NCBI GenBank assembly: GCA_023411115.1
Contig: JAEYPF010000008.1
Coordinates: 22,162 to 86,161 of the forward strand
Direction of reading: 5' to 3'
DNA from: Methanobacteriota archaeon
Lineage (GTDB): Archaea > Methanobacteriota > Methanobacteria > Methanobacteriales > Methanobacteriaceae
Length of the DNA stretch: 64,000 nucleotides
Shown: positions 62,178-64,000 of the stretch, piece after piece
Position numbering within the stretch: the stretch's first letter is position 1
How the letters are laid out: every line of letters begins with the position of its first letter
Notes under the pieces: model-generated
What the model was told of the DNA's origin: nothing
The model's database searches: none
The model's input: only the letters and a program-made list of their open reading frames with translations
Made by a program: the position numbers and the translations under genes

Positions 62178-62408
62178 TTAATAGGAAGGTAACATTCCAA
62201 AAGGTTCATTTCCATTAGTTAACGAAATAAGAAACATTTCCAATCCTTCCTCAACTACAAAAGCAACTGGAACAGCCCAAATCCCTTTAACATTCCCTTC
62301 ACTATTTTTTAGAATTGAAATTTGAATCACAGGATAAAGTATCTTTTCACCAAGTTCAAGAGGTTTGCCAATAATTGTGTTGGTTTCGGGTTTTATTATC
62401 TTTGACAT
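62178..62408 (-). CDS. Short protein resembling part of the GerW/YtfJ fold
   Basis: The 76-residue protein reads TIIGKPLELGEKILYPVIQI, then GIWAVPVAFVVEEG, similar to VIGETIETEDKILIPVTKFG of the YtfJ-like protein at 63051. It is the third gene of the run, starting one base after the DUF2953 stop with GAGGAG upstream, so it is translated with it. Probably a second, shorter YtfJ-like protein. Confidence 0.6.
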   Translation of the reverse strand: MSKIIKPETNTIIGKPLELGEKILYPVIQISILKNSEGNVKGIWAVPVAFVVEEGLEMFLISLTNGNEPFGMLPSY

Positions 62409-62409
62409 A

Positions 62410-63009
62410 TTAACTCCTCAATCCCCTAAGTTCCCCAATGAGCATTCTCACAGGTTTCTTGGTTAAAGCCCTTATAAACTCGATGACAATCCAAAGTAGC
62501 CTTATTTTTATATCGGCCTCTAATCTACCTTTTAAACCTACATTAATGAAGTCTGGCTCTATAGAAAAATAAGTATTAGGAATTACATTAACTAAAGGCA
62601 CTACAGACCATAAACAACCGCTTACCATTGCTGTATTTACAGGATCGCCCAATCCAATGATTAAATCAAAATTGATCCTTTCAATGGAAGTTGATTTCAA
62701 AAAAGCATTTAAAATGCGTTGAATGTACTGCCATGAATCCATTAAAAGAGAAATTATTTTAGGAATACGTTTTATGTCAAATTTAGTTTTCTCTTCAGGT
62801 TTTTCTTCAGGTTTTTCTTCAGCCTTTTTCTCCCCCTCTTTAGGAGGTATCTCTCTTTGAATTAATTTTAGTCTCATCCACGTTAATTTGAAATTCCCAT
62901 GGACTTTGAAACCTTCATTATATAAATCAAGACATATATGAAATGGAACCACCAAAATACCTATTATAATCAATAAAAAAATGAGGATAATGGTGGTTGC
63001 AATGATCAA
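62410..63009 (-). CDS. DUF2953 protein (YtfI-like)
   Basis: The 199-residue protein has an N-terminal membrane helix (IILIFLLIIIGILVVPF), a Lys/Glu/Pro-rich linker with EEKPEEKPEEK repeats, and a beta-rich region (IERINFDLIIGLGDPVNTAMVSGCLWSVVPLV; ADIKIRLLWIVIEFIRA), the DUF2953 pattern. In Bacillus the same pair YtfI-YtfJ sits together. The TTG start has weak support. Confidence 0.82.
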   Translation of the reverse strand: MIIATTIILIFLLIIIGILVVPFHICLDLYNEGFKVHGNFKLTWMRLKLIQREIPPKEGEKKAEEKPEEKPEEKTKFDIKRIPKIISLLMDSWQYIQRILNAFLKSTSIERINFDLIIGLGDPVNTAMVSGCLWSVVPLVNVIPNTYFSIEPDFINVGLKGRLEADIKIRLLWIVIEFIRALTKKPVRMLIGELRGLRS

Positions 63010-63050
63010 TTAGATCCACTCACAGAATTTGACTTGAAATCACTGTTGAT

Positions 63051-63473
63051 TCATTTGGGCTCTTCAGCTGGCTTTTCATTTTTCATTTCGCCTTTTTTCA
63101 TATCTTTCATAGCTTTTTGGCCTTCTTTCATCAAATCAATCACTGCAGGTACAGCCTCAGATACAGCCTGTCCAATTGTGCTTGGTGGAGTTAAATGCAT
63201 TATTCTAACACCATCTGAACCTTTGACTCCTTTAAACACGACTACCATAGCTATAGGCTCAATACCGGCACCTCCTCCAGCACCGCTACCTTTACCTCCT
63301 CCTTGGTTTCCTGGACCTTTGCCTTCACCACTTCCGGCTCCGAATGCCATACCAAATTTCGTTACAGGGATTAATATTTTATCCTCTGTTTCGATTGTTT
63401 CGCCTATCACGTTTTCGGTCGCTAAGACCTTTAAAAGCTCATCTACTGTTGTTTTAATTGGTTCTACATCCAT
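63051..63473 (-). CDS. GerW/YtfJ-family protein
   Basis: The 140-residue protein has TTVDELLKVLATENVIGETIETEDKILIPV, a central Gly-rich segment (GEGKGPGNQGGGKGSGAGGG) and IEPIAMVVVFKGVKGSDGVRI, matching the spore protein YtfJ/GerW family. Its role in non-sporulating archaea is unknown. GGAGATAAA precedes the ATG. It is the first gene of a three-gene run. Confidence 0.88.
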   Translation of the reverse strand: MDVEPIKTTVDELLKVLATENVIGETIETEDKILIPVTKFGMAFGAGSGEGKGPGNQGGGKGSGAGGGAGIEPIAMVVVFKGVKGSDGVRIMHLTPPSTIGQAVSEAVPAVIDLMKEGQKAMKDMKKGEMKNEKPAEEPK

Positions 63474-63848
63474 TTTATCTCCTCGCAGAGCTATGGATTT
63501 ATATTTATTTTTTCTCAGTAATATATTGTTCGGTTCTGTATTTTTAGATATATTAGGTTATTTTATGAAATATTAGGTTATATAAATAATTGTTGGTTAT
63601 TTATTTAATCTAATAGAATTCAAAATGAAATTTAAAATGATTAAATCTGATTTTTAAGGTACAAGGATAGATAAATACACATAATTAACAATTTAGTATT
63701 TATTGATAAATTAATAGGTTTAACGAACAAATTCAACCCATTGAATTAATATTAAAAATCCATATTAATTATCAAAGAAATTTTAAACTTTAAAATAGTA
63801 GAAAAGGTTATATAGGAATACAACTATATTCAAGATGGACGCACTCTT
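63474..63848. other. Promoter region of the YtfJ run and the tRNA genes
   Basis: These 375 A/T-rich bases carry a plus-strand TATA element (GGTTATATAGG) at about 63808-63818, about 30 bases upstream of tRNA-Val, and the minus-strand promoter for the YtfJ-like gene. No ORF was recognised. Confidence 0.5.
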
Positions 63849-63920
<72 letters not shown>

Positions 63921-63922
63921 TT

Positions 63923-63998
<76 letters not shown>

Positions 63999-64000
63999 CA

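Overview
The window comes from an AT-rich archaeal genome, almost certainly a pseudomurein-walled methanogen of the order Methanobacteriales, most likely a Methanobacterium. The evidence is an HMf-type histone, a group II thermosome, archaeal-type shikimate kinase, S17e, an Lsm protein, Hel308, CofH for coenzyme F420, HMG-CoA synthase and thiolase for isoprenoid lipids, CbiD, TATA-box promoters and tRNAs without encoded CCA. Secreted transglutaminase-like and adhesin-like proteins fit a pseudomurein wall.

Layout. 1-7.5 kb: a connectase-like proteasome homologue cut by the window edge, a DUF255 thioredoxin protein, a sulfite-oxidase-like molybdoenzyme, an Lsm protein, and HMG-CoA synthase plus thiolase. 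7.6-11.3 kb: a rhodanese, a flippase, an acylphosphatase and a PQQ-type sugar dehydrogenase. 11.5-21.2 kb is a surface region on the minus strand: two adhesin-like proteins, the thermosome behind a nested hairpin array, a secreted transglutaminase and a secreted glycosidase-like protein. 21.5-29.6 kb is a minus-strand biosynthetic run: shikimate kinase, chorismate mutase, S17e, aspartate kinase, dapA, dapB, a phospholipase D/OB-fold fusion and asd. 30-39 kb: small thioredoxin, CbiD, a glycosyltransferase, MoaC, Hel308 and two DUF2115 paralogues around a response regulator. 39.3-45.6 kb is gene-poor and accessory: a RelE-like toxin, structured repeats, a CARF-like/HTH regulator with its own operator, a mini transglutaminase-like protein, a DUF488 protein, a HEAT protein and a secreted serine protease. 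45.6-64 kb: flavodoxin/ferredoxin, a two-domain glycosyltransferase, an M50 protease, Elp3, DeoC, CofH, histone, rubrerythrin, a split glutamate synthase, a second CARF-like regulator, a YtfI/YtfJ-like pair, and tRNA-Val and tRNA-Phe.

The most striking pattern concerns initiation and promoters of secreted proteins. Four genes (14154-15533, 18038-19051, 19580-21226, 41889-42305) and one short relic-like ORF (44199-44315) have no usable ATG/GTG/TTG start. All five have an in-frame ATT 7-8 nt after a Shine-Dalgarno sequence, followed at once by a normal signal-peptide n-region. Four of the five also share a long composite promoter. This looks like a co-regulated surface regulon that uses AUU initiation. 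A DUF488 gene with ATA and an acylphosphatase with CTG extend the non-standard starts beyond secreted proteins.

A second theme is a family of short perfect hairpins (7-11 bp stems, mostly 3-nt loops). They occur singly, in nested arrays (11385-11487, 17643-17907, 39783-39934) and inside two reading frames (44455-44477, 53300-53323). All identifications rest on reading motifs by eye; no database search was run.
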